From Paenibacillus sp. H1-7 (GTDB taxonomy: Bacteria; Bacillota; Bacilli; Paenibacillales; NBRC-103111): DNA of 64,000 nt. Below, piece after piece: positions 16,823 to 25,623 of the stretch. The DNA lies in the NCBI RefSeq assembly GCF_022354825.1, contig NZ_CP031168.1:7740501-7804500 (forward strand). Reading direction: 5' to 3'. The stretch's first letter is position 1. The number at the start of each line of letters is the position of its first letter. The notes beneath the pieces were generated by a model that saw only the letters and a list, made by a program, of their open reading frames with translations, ran no database searches and was not told where the DNA came from. The position numbers and the translations under genes were made by a program.

Positions 16823-16861
16823 AAAAAAGCCCCGGTGTCCCTGATCAGGAACATCGAGGCT
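16823..16861 (-). terminator. Terminator of the purine permease gene
   Basis: On the minus strand AGCCTCGATGTTCC pairs with GGGACACCGGGGCT (several G-U pairs, one mismatch), followed by six T, just after the stop at 16875. Confidence 0.8.
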
Positions 16862-16874
16862 AGTACATTAAAGA

Positions 16875-18269
16875 TTATTCTCCGCCAAGCATCGTATAGC
16901 GGAATATAATTAGCACCGCAAGCACCCACATCAGCCAATGCACCTTGTGGTCATTGCGGCCGCCCCAACGGGATACCGTAGCCAAAATGACATACGTCAC
17001 GATACCGAAAGAAATACCGTTAGCGATATTGTAAGTGAACGGCATCATTACGATAACCAGAAATGCAGGAATCGCAACAACCAGGTCTTGGAAGTCGATT
17101 TCCTTAACGGACTGCATCATCAGCACGCCGACAACAATCAAAGCCGCCGCGGTTGCGGAGCCGGGAATCAATGCGGCAATCGGAGCCAGGAACAGGGCAA
17201 GCAGGAAACATACGCCCGTAGTCACTGCAGTCAAGCCTGTACGGCCGCCTTGCGCCACGCCTGCAGCACTTTCGATGTAAGCCGTAACCGTGCTTGTACC
17301 AACCAATGCGCCGCCGCTCACCGCGACTGCATCGACCATCATAGCTTTACCGACTTTTTTGTTGCCTTCTTCTTTATTTTTCATAAACCCGGCACGGTTG
17401 GCCGTACCAACGAGCGTACCGAAGGTGTCAAACAATTCCACGAAGGTAAACGTTAAAATGACCGTAATGATACCGGTGTTCAGCAAGCCCTTGAAGTCAA
17501 ACTCGGCAAAGGCCAGCTTGGTCAAATCAGGGACCCAAGTCGTTTTCGCATCGGTCAATGTCGCGAAATTCACCTGTCCCATGAGCATACCGATGACCGT
17601 CGTCAGCAAAATGCCGTACAAAATCGCGCCGCGTACTTTAAGTACCATCAATACCGAGATCAGGATAAGACCGATAATACAAAGCACGACGTTCGGGTCC
17701 TTCAGGCTACCCAGATGAATGACCGTCTCGAACGAAAGCAAATCCGTATACTGGTGTGCTTTGACGTCTTTGGTCGTTTCAGCGGCAATGGTCATCAGAC
17801 CGCTGTTTTTCAAGCCGACGATCGTAATGAACAAGCCGATCCCCACGGTAATTGCATGCTTTAAGCTGTCTGGAACCGCAACCAGCAGCATTTGCCGCAC
17901 TTTCGTTACGGTCAAGATGATGAAAATAATCCCGGAAATAAAAACAGCCGCTAATCCCATTTGATACGTAAACGTGCCTTGAGAAGCCAAAATCACCGTT
18001 GCGAAGTAAGCGTTCAAGCCCATTCCCGGAGCGAGAGCAACCGGAAAGTTGACGAACAAGCCCATAGCAATCGTCATAACGCCGGCAGCGATGGCGGTAG
18101 CCAAGAAGACAGCCGTCCAGTCCATGCCTGTTGCGCCAGAGCCAAAGTTGCTGAGAATGTTCGGATTTACGGCAAGAATATACGCCATCGTCATAAACGT
18201 GGTCAAGCCCGCCATGATTTCCGTGCGCACGTTGGTGCCGTTTTCCTTCAGCTTAAAAAATCGATCCAT
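16875..18269 (-). CDS. pbuG: Guanine/hypoxanthine permease, AzgA/PbuG type
   Basis: A 464-residue membrane transporter that takes up purine bases by proton symport. Some 12-13 hydrophobic segments cover the sequence. The N-terminal TTFMTMAYILAVNP, the GLNAYFA segment, FVELFDTFGTLVGTANRAG and GTSTVTAYIESAAG are characteristic of the AzgA-like branch. Guanine or hypoxanthine is favoured as substrate because the gene sits behind a guanine-type riboswitch and a pair of PurR boxes, the same combination known for Bacillus pbuG. PbuO-type specificity cannot be excluded. Confidence 0.9.
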   Translation of the reverse strand: MDRFFKLKENGTNVRTEIMAGLTTFMTMAYILAVNPNILSNFGSGATGMDWTAVFLATAIAAGVMTIAMGLFVNFPVALAPGMGLNAYFATVILASQGTFTYQMGLAAVFISGIIFIILTVTKVRQMLLVAVPDSLKHAITVGIGLFITIVGLKNSGLMTIAAETTKDVKAHQYTDLLSFETVIHLGSLKDPNVVLCIIGLILISVLMVLKVRGAILYGILLTTVIGMLMGQVNFATLTDAKTTWVPDLTKLAFAEFDFKGLLNTGIITVILTFTFVELFDTFGTLVGTANRAGFMKNKEEGNKKVGKAMMVDAVAVSGGALVGTSTVTAYIESAAGVAQGGRTGLTAVTTGVCFLLALFLAPIAALIPGSATAAALIVVGVLMMQSVKEIDFQDLVVAIPAFLVIVMMPFTYNIANGISFGIVTYVILATVSRWGGRNDHKVHWLMWVLAVLIIFRYTMLGGE

Positions 18270-18303
18270 TCCCCAAATCCCTCCATTGGTTTTTGGAACA
18301 ACG

Positions 18304-18340
18304 AAAAAATCCGGCTTTGATCACAGATCAAAAGACCGGA
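18304..18340 (-). terminator. Riboswitch terminator before pbuG
   Basis: On the minus strand TCCGG-TC-TTTTGATC and GATCAAA-G-CCGGA form a stem, followed by six T, 35 bases before the start codon. It is the expression platform of the purine riboswitch. Confidence 0.85.
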
Positions 18341-18483
18341 CTTACAAGCAAAGCACGGTGGAGCTGCGGCATCCTTCAATCGAGGCACGGACCGGGGATT
18401 CGTCGGGCTCCTCTCAAGAGGCGTCCTCTGAATCGTACGGTGATGCTTATCGGCAGATATCCGTGATTCCAGCGCTTTGTTTG

Positions 18484-18550
18484 TTCGTAGCCAGATCATT
18501 TACGGTGATCTCGTAGAAACTCCCAGGCCAATCCCCGGGATTATACGAAA
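18484..18550 (-). promoter_or_regulatory. Purine riboswitch aptamer, guanine type
   Basis: On the minus strand: P1 strand TTTCGTATAATCC, GTTTCTACGAGATCACCGTAA (the J2/3 and P3 loop signature) and the closing GGCTACGAA. The base before the closing UA is C, the position that selects guanine or hypoxanthine rather than adenine. Guanine binding should promote the terminator at 18304-18340. Confidence 0.93.
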
Positions 18551-18577
18551 CTGTTATTCCCTACATATTCTTCATTT

Positions 18578-18606
18578 ATTCTAAAATTCATGACGAAACT
18601 TGTCAA
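18578..18606 (-). promoter_or_regulatory. Promoter of pbuG
   Basis: On the minus strand TTGACA (18601-18606), 17-base spacer, TAGAAT (18578-18583), about 30 bases upstream of the aptamer. Confidence 0.88.
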
Positions 18607-18611
18607 TCGAT

Positions 18612-18653
18612 TTTTCCGAACATTTGCAAACAAATTTTGCTATATGTTCGTTT
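18612..18653. promoter_or_regulatory. Pair of inverted PurBoxes (PurR operator)
   Basis: TTTTCCGAACATT (18612-18624) and its inverted partner ending ATGTTCG (18644-18650) frame a 20-base gap between the CGAACAT arms. Form and spacing match the PurR-PRPP operators of Bacillus purine genes. They lie just upstream of the -35 box. Confidence 0.7.
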
Positions 18654-18770
18654 TATTGATTTTCACTGAAGGGAAGGTTAGCGGCTGGGTGCTTTGTTAA
18701 TGAGAGCGCTGTCGGCATAGTCGCGGAATGGAGCCCTAGACTGCTAATTGCGAGCGATATTGATGCAATA

Positions 18771-18807
18771 AGAAAGAGCCCTTTTCCAAGGCGGAAAAAG
18801 GCCCTTA
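18771..18807 (-). terminator. Terminator of guaA
   Basis: On the minus strand GGGCCTTTTTCC pairs with GGAAAAGGGCTC, followed by TTTCTT. Confidence 0.8.
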
Positions 18808-18852
18808 TATCTATGCCGTGTCAGCAGGCAGTCCTTCTGCACAAGCGAATGA

Positions 18853-20391
18853 TTATTCCCACTCAATCGTAGCCGGCGGTTTGGATGTAATGTCGTAAAC
18901 AATCCGGTTCACGTTGTCGACTTCGTTGACGATACGTACGGAAATTTTCTCCAACACGTCCCAAGGGATACGCGCCCAGTCAGCGGTCATGCCGTCGATG
19001 GAAGTAACTGCGCGAATGCCTACGGTGTAGGAATACGTACGGGCGTCACCCATAACGCCAACGCTCTTCATGTTCGGCAGCGCAGTGAAGTACTGCCAAA
19101 TTTCGCGGTCGAGTCCGGCTTTGGCGATTTCGTCGCGCAGGATCGCGTCGGATTCGCGCACGATCTCGAGCTTCTCTTCGGTCACTTCGCCCAGCACGCG
19201 GATCGCAAGACCCGGTCCAGGGAACGGCTGGCGCCATACGATAGCTTCAGGAAGGCCGCACTCTTCGCCTACTTTACGAACTTCATCCTTGAACAAAGCT
19301 TTAAGAGGCTCAACCAGCTCGAATTTCATATCTTCCGGCAATCCACCCACGTTATGATGCGATTTGATCGTGTGAGCCGTCGCCGTGCCGCTTTCTACGA
19401 TATCCGTGTACAAGGTACCTTGCGCCAAGAACGCGAAATCGTCGAATTGCGCCGACTCCTCCTCGAACACGCGGATAAACTCGTTGCCGATAATTTTCCG
19501 TTTTTGCTCCGGATCGTCCACTCCGGCCAATTTGCCCAGGAAACGCTCGCGCGCGTCGATTTTGACCACTTTCATATCGAACTTGCCGACAAAGGTCTCC
19601 ATAACGCCTTCCGCTTCCCCTTTGCGCAGCAAGCCGTGGTCGATGAACATACAAGTCAATTGGTCTCCGATCGCCTTATGAATCAGCATCGCCACAACGG
19701 AGGAATCCACGCCTCCGCTCAATGCGCACAGTACCTTTTTGTCGCCTACCTGCGCACGGATATCGCGAATCGTATCCTCGATAAAGCTTTCCATGCTCCA
19801 GTCGCCGGCACAGCCGCACACGTGGTACAGGAAATTGTGGATCATGTCGTTACCGTACACGGAGTGGCGCACTTCCGGATGGAACTGAACCGCGAACATC
19901 TGCTTCTCCGGGTGGCTCATCGCCGCTACCGGAGCATGCTCCGTGCTGGCATCAACGACGAAGCCTGCAGGCGGCTCGACAACGAGGTCGCTGTGGCTCA
20001 TCCATACCGTTTGCTTTTTGTCCAGGTTATGCACGAGGCCGCAGTGGTCGGCGAAATCAACCTCCGCTTTTCCGTATTCGCGCTTCGACGCTCTTTCCAC
20101 TTTTCCTTGAAGCTGATGAGCCATCAGCTGCATCCCGTAGCAAATGCCCAGGATCGGCACGCCTAAATCGTACACGCCCGGATCTACCAGCGGGGAATCT
20201 TCACCGTATACGCTCGCAGGTCCTCCCGAGAATACGATCCCCTTAGGCTGAATTTGCTTCAGCTTCTCGGCAGACGTGTTGTAAGGCAGCAGCTCGCTGT
20301 ATACACCCAAATCCCTGATCCGGCGAGCGATCAGCTGGTTGTACTGTCCGCCAAAGTCCAGCACTACAATAATTTCATTCGGCTTGTCCAT
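18853..20391 (-). CDS. guaA: GMP synthase (glutamine-hydrolysing)
   Basis: GuaA aminates XMP to GMP using glutamine and ATP. The protein has 512 residues, the usual length. The glutaminase domain has Cys84 in GICYGMQ and His171/Glu173 in QFHPEV. The ATP pyrophosphatase domain has the P-loop SGGVDSS (225-231), and the C-terminal dimerisation domain ends in the typical KPPATIEWE. The frame is open to 20427, but AAGGAGG lies before the ATG at 20391. It is next to the purine permease but has its own promoter and terminator. Confidence 0.98.
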   Translation of the reverse strand: MDKPNEIIVVLDFGGQYNQLIARRIRDLGVYSELLPYNTSAEKLKQIQPKGIVFSGGPASVYGEDSPLVDPGVYDLGVPILGICYGMQLMAHQLQGKVERASKREYGKAEVDFADHCGLVHNLDKKQTVWMSHSDLVVEPPAGFVVDASTEHAPVAAMSHPEKQMFAVQFHPEVRHSVYGNDMIHNFLYHVCGCAGDWSMESFIEDTIRDIRAQVGDKKVLCALSGGVDSSVVAMLIHKAIGDQLTCMFIDHGLLRKGEAEGVMETFVGKFDMKVVKIDARERFLGKLAGVDDPEQKRKIIGNEFIRVFEEESAQFDDFAFLAQGTLYTDIVESGTATAHTIKSHHNVGGLPEDMKFELVEPLKALFKDEVRKVGEECGLPEAIVWRQPFPGPGLAIRVLGEVTEEKLEIVRESDAILRDEIAKAGLDREIWQYFTALPNMKSVGVMGDARTYSYTVGIRAVTSIDGMTADWARIPWDVLEKISVRIVNEVDNVNRIVYDITSKPPATIEWE

Positions 20392-20546
20392 ATTGTCCTC
20401 CTTAAAAGTTCGTTCCAGTTCGTTCAACTAAACATACAACAGATGAGCTATCGTTCCCGCGGGCGGTAAAGCCAGGTTCGCACGCAAGCGTCAGCCTTTT
20501 CGATCCGACAAAAAGTATGGCGCTCTGCTCTAAATCAATAGTCATT
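20392..20546 (-). other. 155-base guaA leader, no known riboswitch recognised
   Basis: Between the -10 box and the start codon. It contains a tandem repeat, GAACGAACT followed by GGAACGAACTT on the minus strand (about 20405-20426), directly before the ribosome site, and GC-rich segments (20455-20500) that could fold. No terminator-like stem is seen. Confidence 0.4.
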
Positions 20547-20575
20547 ATTATAAGCTTACGGAAAAGAAAGGGCAA
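20547..20575 (-). promoter_or_regulatory. Promoter of guaA
   Basis: On the minus strand TTGCCC (20570-20575), 17-base spacer, TATAAT (20547-20552). Confidence 0.78.
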
Positions 20576-20653
20576 TGCCTGTGTCGAAAAAGGACGATAG
20601 GCAATAAGAGTCGTTCCTAGTATTGTCATTTTTCACTAGCGTCACTAAATTTG

Positions 20654-20681
20654 CACAAAAAAATCCTCCCTGCCGGGAAGC
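20654..20681 (-). terminator. Second terminator after the transglutaminase operon
   Basis: On the minus strand CTTCCC-GGCA-GGGAG followed by seven T; it lies beyond the first terminator at 20738-20760. Confidence 0.6.
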
Positions 20682-20737
20682 GCAAGCAGCGGGAAATTTT
20701 TCGAGGCCGGAAGGAAATCCGGCTGTTCCCGGACGAA

Positions 20738-20760
20738 GAAAAAAGCCCGCAAGCCGGGGC
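20738..20760 (-). terminator. Terminator of the moxR-DUF58-transglutaminase operon
   Basis: On the minus strand GCCCcggcttgcGGGC followed by six T, ten bases after the stop codon. Confidence 0.75.
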
Positions 20761-20769
20761 CATCCGGCA

Positions 20770-23298
20770 TTACAGGCTTTTTCGAATATCCGCCCAAGCT
20801 TCATAAAGCTTGCGGCTTGTAACCGCGGCGGACCCGCCATGGTATTTGAGCGCTTCCCGAAGCCGGACAAACCGCAGCAGCGATTGTCTCTGCTCCTCCG
20901 TCGCATTGGAACGGGTGAGCAAATACTCGCGCATCGTTTGTGCAGGCTCGGCCCGCCCGAAGCGGCGCTGCAGCTTGCTCCACTGACGCTCGGCCAGCCG
21001 GTGTGCGGCGTGCGAGCGCATGCGCTCAAGCCCTAACAGGCGGCTTATGTTGGCCTGGGAGCCCGAAGCGAAACGAACCTTCTCTCTGCTTCCCCCAGGC
21101 TTGAGCTGTAGCTTTATCCATAGCCATGCGCCGGCAGCTGTCAAAGCAGCCGCAGCTATCCACAAGGATAAAGGCAGGTACGGCGCTATCCACAACGCGC
21201 CCTTGTGCAAAACTGCGAGTCCAGCCGATGCCAGAGTGGATAAGAAGGCCGCCGTATGCTGCGCCATGAGGATAAAGCGGTTCATGGACGATTTCAAGCT
21301 GTTGTAGATGGAGGATAAGTCCCATCCATCGTCAGGTGTCTCCGCTGGCGCGGCCGACGCGGCGGCAGCCGCTTCCTTGTTGGCCGACCCGTTGTAGCCG
21401 GGGGTCGGATCGAAGGCGACCCAGCCTGTTGACGGGATGAACACCTCCACCCAGGAATGGGCGTCTTGATTGCGCACTTCGACCTGATATAGGGTATCTC
21501 GGCCGGATTCGGCCGGTTCTGCGGAAACGACCTGTCCCGGTGCGAACCCTTTGACCCAGCGGGTATGCACCCCCACGGTACGCAGCATGACCGTCATCGC
21601 GGTGGAGAAATGATCGCAATAGCCCATCCGCTGCTCGAACAAAAACTGGTCTACGAAATCCTGCCCGCCGGCAGGCGGTTTCGTTCGATCTAAATTGTAG
21701 GTATAGTGCGTTTTCAAATAAGTTTCAACCGCCTGCGCCTTATCGTAAGCCGTACTCGCGTTCGCCGTTACCGTTCGGGCCAATTCGGCCACTCTGTCCG
21801 GAAGCCGGTTCGGCAGCTGTATATACTCATCACCTGGCAAACCAGTCTCAGTACCGGGTGCAGCAGACCGCCGTCCTTCCTTATCCGGTACGGTTACCTG
21901 AACCGCATAGGAAGCTAACGGATCGGCCAGCGCGGGCAGGAAGTACCGGTCGGTTTTCATATCCTTCCACACCCAATCGGGTGATACAAGCTTGCCCGTC
22001 TCGGATACAAGGGACTCCACCTCATGCAGGGAGCCTCCCACAAACAATTGGCGGAACGGCTGCTTCAAGTACACCTGCTGCGTCACGATGCCGATATGCG
22101 GTTCTTCCGGAGGGACGGAAGCAGGAACGAAGCCCTCGTTATCCATGCCCGCCCTATTTCCGTCAAGCTCCGCAGCCTGCTTCGTATCCGGCTTCGTATC
22201 CGGCACGGCAAGCACCGGTTCAGACACGGTCTGCTGCCAGCCTTGACCGGTATACGTCGATTTGGACTCCCCTCTCCAATAGGTGAGCCGGGTCGTCTTG
22301 GCGATGAATGCAACCGCATCGTCCTGGGTCAAGGGCGAGCCCAGATGCGAATCGTCGGTGCTGTATCCGGTTCGGCCCGCCGATAAGGAGGCAAGGGCGG
22401 CTCTTTCGCCGATATGCTCGGCTCCATCAAATAGCCGTTCCCATGGCGCCAATGATCCAGACCATTCCACCGTCTTGCCTTCCGTAGGATGCAATTGAGC
22501 CCCCATCCAGGCGCATATCACGAGCATTGCGGTAACAATGCAGCTGGAGGCGATCCGTTTCCAGAGGCCGGCCTGTTCCGCCCCAGCGGAGTGAGCTGAA
22601 GCCGTCACCCGGCTTGCACCACCGGCGACAGCCCCGTTAGTACCCGCCGATACATCCTCCGAATAACCTGCCCCCGCCTGCTTCCAACGGAGCCACCGTT
22701 CCGCCTGCAGCCAGCCCTGCAAGAGCAGACCGGCGCCAACCGCGCCCAGCAGACTGGCAGACATGTCGGTATCGAACACGATCTGTAGCGCAATCAGATA
22801 CAGCATCGTCATAATGACAAACCAGAGCAGCTGCATCCGGTCTGCGACGAACGATTGCAGCACCCAGATGAAGAAGCACCATCCGGTCAAGAACAGCATC
22901 GTCCTAGTCGCGGACGAAATGTACCCGAACTGTCCCGACAGCGCATGAAGCGCATCCGACGACAACTCGCGCAGCCACGAAGCCCACCAGCCGGCCTCGG
23001 GCAGCCAATGCCCGCTGTGCAGCACCGCGGTCACAGCAAGGATGGCCGCTGCCCGCAAAGGCCAGGCGGCGGAGCCTGGCATGCGGAACATGCCGACGGC
23101 AAGGAAGAAAGCGAACGCCCCCAGGAACGGGGCGATCCGGTACACTTCCGTGACGTCGGACAGCTGCTGCAGCGGGACGAGCCATGCGCGGATCAGCCAG
23201 AACAGCAGCAGCGCGTAGCCGATGCGCAGCGGCCACGGCTGCTCCGGCTCCGCCGGAAGCTTATGCGCCGGCGGCGGCACGGTTGGCTTCTGCGCCAT
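20770..23298 (-). CDS. Membrane transglutaminase-like protein (TgpA type)
   Basis: An 842-residue membrane protein. About six N-terminal membrane segments (residues 25-200) and one near 250 precede an external domain. The transglutaminase core has a complete papain-like triad: Cys561 in GYCDHFSTA, His614 in DAHSWVEV and Asp630 in WVAFDPTPG. Another membrane segment lies near 705-730, followed by a charged tail. The frame is open further upstream, but AGGAGGTGAG places the start at 23298, inside the end of the DUF58 gene (38-bp overlap). The order moxR - DUF58 - transglutaminase is a widespread conserved cluster of uncertain function, possibly in envelope protein processing. Confidence 0.9.
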   Translation of the reverse strand: MAQKPTVPPPAHKLPAEPEQPWPLRIGYALLLFWLIRAWLVPLQQLSDVTEVYRIAPFLGAFAFFLAVGMFRMPGSAAWPLRAAAILAVTAVLHSGHWLPEAGWWASWLRELSSDALHALSGQFGYISSATRTMLFLTGWCFFIWVLQSFVADRMQLLWFVIMTMLYLIALQIVFDTDMSASLLGAVGAGLLLQGWLQAERWLRWKQAGAGYSEDVSAGTNGAVAGGASRVTASAHSAGAEQAGLWKRIASSCIVTAMLVICAWMGAQLHPTEGKTVEWSGSLAPWERLFDGAEHIGERAALASLSAGRTGYSTDDSHLGSPLTQDDAVAFIAKTTRLTYWRGESKSTYTGQGWQQTVSEPVLAVPDTKPDTKQAAELDGNRAGMDNEGFVPASVPPEEPHIGIVTQQVYLKQPFRQLFVGGSLHEVESLVSETGKLVSPDWVWKDMKTDRYFLPALADPLASYAVQVTVPDKEGRRSAAPGTETGLPGDEYIQLPNRLPDRVAELARTVTANASTAYDKAQAVETYLKTHYTYNLDRTKPPAGGQDFVDQFLFEQRMGYCDHFSTAMTVMLRTVGVHTRWVKGFAPGQVVSAEPAESGRDTLYQVEVRNQDAHSWVEVFIPSTGWVAFDPTPGYNGSANKEAAAAASAAPAETPDDGWDLSSIYNSLKSSMNRFILMAQHTAAFLSTLASAGLAVLHKGALWIAPYLPLSLWIAAAALTAAGAWLWIKLQLKPGGSREKVRFASGSQANISRLLGLERMRSHAAHRLAERQWSKLQRRFGRAEPAQTMREYLLTRSNATEEQRQSLLRFVRLREALKYHGGSAAVTSRKLYEAWADIRKSL

Positions 23299-24493
23299 GG
23301 CCCTCACCTCCTGCGGCGGCGCGGCGTCCGGACGCGCTGACCGCCGTAAACCGGCAACCTGCTGCCTCCGCCCGCTGCCGCCATTGCTCTGCCGCGTCGG
23401 CTGCGGCGCCCTTGCCGTGCACATACACCATGTGCACCTCGCGCCCTCTCAGCCGGTACAGCAGGCGCAGCAGCTGCTCATCCGGCTGCGCCGTAACGAC
23501 GGCTACGCCCGCCCCGGGGCCGGCCTGCTGCGCTTCGCGCTGCACGCTGGCCGCAAAGGGCAGGTCGCCGTCGCAAGGCAGCTGCGCGAGCAGCTCCAGC
23601 AGCTCCGTGAAGCGCTCGCCGCCCCGCGCTTCCGCCGCTTGCCCTTGCCGGTCCGACGCGGCAAGGCGCACGCGCAGGCCCAGCTGCAGCCCGCGCTGGG
23701 CAATGCCTGCCGCGGCCTCGACGGCCGTGGCGAACGCCGCTGCGTTCGCTACGCCCTTGGCCGCGTCGAGACAGACGAGCAGCCGGTCGAAGCCGGGCTG
23801 CTCGGTCTCCTTCGCGCGCAGCATGCCCGTGCGCGCGGTGGAGCGCCAATGGATCCGGTTCAACGGATCCCCGGGCGCATACGGCCTCGTCCCCTGCACG
23901 AGCGGGGACGAGGCTTGCCGCTGCAGCCGAAGCTGCGGCCGGCGCGGGAGCTCCTCTCCCGCGGCAGTGGCAGCCGACGCCAGCGGCAGCGGCTTAGGCA
24001 GCACAAGCATCCGGTGCTGCCCTGCGCTTACGCTGCGGAGCCGGAGCCGCAGCAGCCCGAACGCGTCGGAGATGCCGACGCGGGTCTGCTCCAGGCTGTA
24101 AGCTCCGCGGGGCAGGCCAGGCACGTGCAGCGACGCTTGCACGGCGCCGGACATCGTCAAGCGCACCGTGTCGCGCACGATGACCGACTCCCCTGTACCG
24201 GTATGGGTCCAGCGCTCCTCAACAAGCAGCCAGCCGGAAGGAAGTCTCCAGCCTCCCGGTTTGATCCGAAGCTTCATGCCGATTGCTTCTCCGCTCCAAT
24301 ACCGCTGCGTCTGTGCAGGCCGTTCGATCCGCACGGCGCGGGACCAGCTCACGTACCCAACGCATAAATAAAGCAGCAGCATGCCGAGACCGTAGAAGCA
24401 AATCCATGCGGAGCGGCCTCCGTACCCTTCCGCCCAATACCAGGAGCCTGCCCAGCCTGCAAACAACAACAGCAAGGTCGCTATATTGCGCAT
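23261..24493 (-). CDS. DUF58 membrane protein
   Basis: A 410-residue partner of MoxR ATPases. Two N-terminal membrane segments (about 4-22 and 28-48) are followed by a beta-rich region. The DUF58 signature RPYAPGDPLNRIHWRSTARTG then leads into a von Willebrand A-like domain (FDRLLVCLDAAKG). GC content rises to the C-terminus, which is Ala/Gly/Arg-rich and overlaps the next gene. Members are thought to be chaperoned or remodelled by the adjacent MoxR. It starts 12 bases after the moxR stop. Confidence 0.9.
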   Translation of the reverse strand: MRNIATLLLLFAGWAGSWYWAEGYGGRSAWICFYGLGMLLLYLCVGYVSWSRAVRIERPAQTQRYWSGEAIGMKLRIKPGGWRLPSGWLLVEERWTHTGTGESVIVRDTVRLTMSGAVQASLHVPGLPRGAYSLEQTRVGISDAFGLLRLRLRSVSAGQHRMLVLPKPLPLASAATAAGEELPRRPQLRLQRQASSPLVQGTRPYAPGDPLNRIHWRSTARTGMLRAKETEQPGFDRLLVCLDAAKGVANAAAFATAVEAAAGIAQRGLQLGLRVRLAASDRQGQAAEARGGERFTELLELLAQLPCDGDLPFAASVQREAQQAGPGAGVAVVTAQPDEQLLRLLYRLRGREVHMVYVHGKGAAADAAEQWRQRAEAAGCRFTAVSASGRRAAAGGEGHGAEANRAAAGA

Positions 24494-24505
24494 GACAGCT
24501 CCTCC

Positions 24506-25483
24506 TTACTGTGCCGGGGCATAGGCACAGGAAGGGATCGGAGTGGAAGCGGCGATCGATTCCATCACCGCTTCCGCCTGCCTTTGCGCCATAGCCGCTT
24601 CCGGGCTCAGCATGAGACGATGGGCTAATACCGGCACCGTCAGCTGCTTCACATCGTCGGGAATGACATAGCCCCGTCCCGACAGAAACGCTCTGCCTTG
24701 GGAAGCCCTCATTAGCGCAACCGTAGCGCGGGGACTCGCTCCGAGAGCGATGTCCGGATGGCTTCGGGTCGCGGCCGTAAGCTGCACGATATAGCTCTTG
24801 ACGGCATCGTCCACGTGGACGCGGGACGCTTCCTTTTGCAGCAATACGAATTCCTCGGGCAGCAGCAGCGGACGAAGCTGGTCAACCGGAGGCCGGGACT
24901 CCACCCGGTTCAGCAGCTCCTGCTCCTCCATGGCATTAGGGTAACCAAGACTCAGCTTCATCAGGAAGCGGTCCAGCTGCGCCTCCGGCAGCACGAACGT
25001 TCCTTCGAAGTCGAACGGATTTTGCGTAGCCAGCAGAAAAAACGGCTCCGGCAGCGGGTACGTCTGCCCGTCTACCGTAATCCGTTTCTCCTCCATTGCT
25101 TCGAGCATCGCCGATTGTGTTCTCGGCGTCGCCCGGTTCAACTCGTCAGCCAGCACCAGATTGGCCATCAAAGGCCCGGGACGAAATTCGAACTGCGCCG
25201 TCTGCTGATTGAATATGCTGCTGCCCGTCAAATCCGACGGCAGCAAATCCGGCGTGCATTGAATCCGCTTGAAGCTGCCGTCGATGGTGCGAGCCAGCGC
25301 TCGAACCATCATCGTCTTCCCGACTCCGGGCACATCCTCCAGCAGCACATGCCCTCCGCACAATAAGGCGATCAGCAGCTTTTCTATGACATCCCGTTTA
25401 CCGATAATGACTTTTTCCATTTGATAGATTACCCGCTCCAGTACGGCCTGCGGCGGATCGAAGAAAGATGAATGCACCTGCAT
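24506..25483 (-). CDS. MoxR-family AAA+ ATPase
   Basis: A 325-residue cytosolic ATPase, first gene of the operon. Walker A is EDVPGVGKTMM, Walker B VLADELNRA, sensor 1 LLATQNPFDFEGT, and sensor 2 lies in GASPRATVALMRA. MoxR proteins are thought to act as chaperones for complex assembly, usually with a DUF58 partner as here. GAGGAGG lies nine bases before the ATG at 25483; the in-frame TTG at 25501 is less likely because it would sit within that ribosome site. Confidence 0.93.
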   Translation of the reverse strand: MQVHSSFFDPPQAVLERVIYQMEKVIIGKRDVIEKLLIALLCGGHVLLEDVPGVGKTMMVRALARTIDGSFKRIQCTPDLLPSDLTGSSIFNQQTAQFEFRPGPLMANLVLADELNRATPRTQSAMLEAMEEKRITVDGQTYPLPEPFFLLATQNPFDFEGTFVLPEAQLDRFLMKLSLGYPNAMEEQELLNRVESRPPVDQLRPLLLPEEFVLLQKEASRVHVDDAVKSYIVQLTAATRSHPDIALGASPRATVALMRASQGRAFLSGRGYVIPDDVKQLTVPVLAHRLMLSPEAAMAQRQAEAVMESIAASTPIPSCAYAPAQ

Positions 25484-25498
25484 CGCGAAATACCTCCT

Positions 25499-25519
25499 CA
25501 ATAGATTTACACTCTATTG
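25499..25519. promoter_or_regulatory. Palindrome in the moxR promoter region
   Basis: CAATAGA (25499-25505) and TCTATTG (25513-25519), seven-base gap, directly upstream of the moxR ribosome site. A possible operator; no matching regulator is known. Confidence 0.4.
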
Positions 25520-25623
25520 ACTCTAGTATTTCCAAACCGCCCGGTCTTTAGACGGTTCCTGCACATTCCTGCCGGATGTTCTCCCGCCGCAGCGCCGATT
25601 AACGCGGATAAAATGTCTTAGGG

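Noticed and set aside
23222..24367. Plus-strand open frames opposite the DUF58 gene
   Set aside because: Consequence of high GC; DUF58 motifs and operon structure support only the minus strand.
25501..25623. Terminator between moxR operon start region and system 1 binding-protein end
   Set aside because: A GC-rich imperfect stem near 25590-25610 lacks a T-tract; not reliable.
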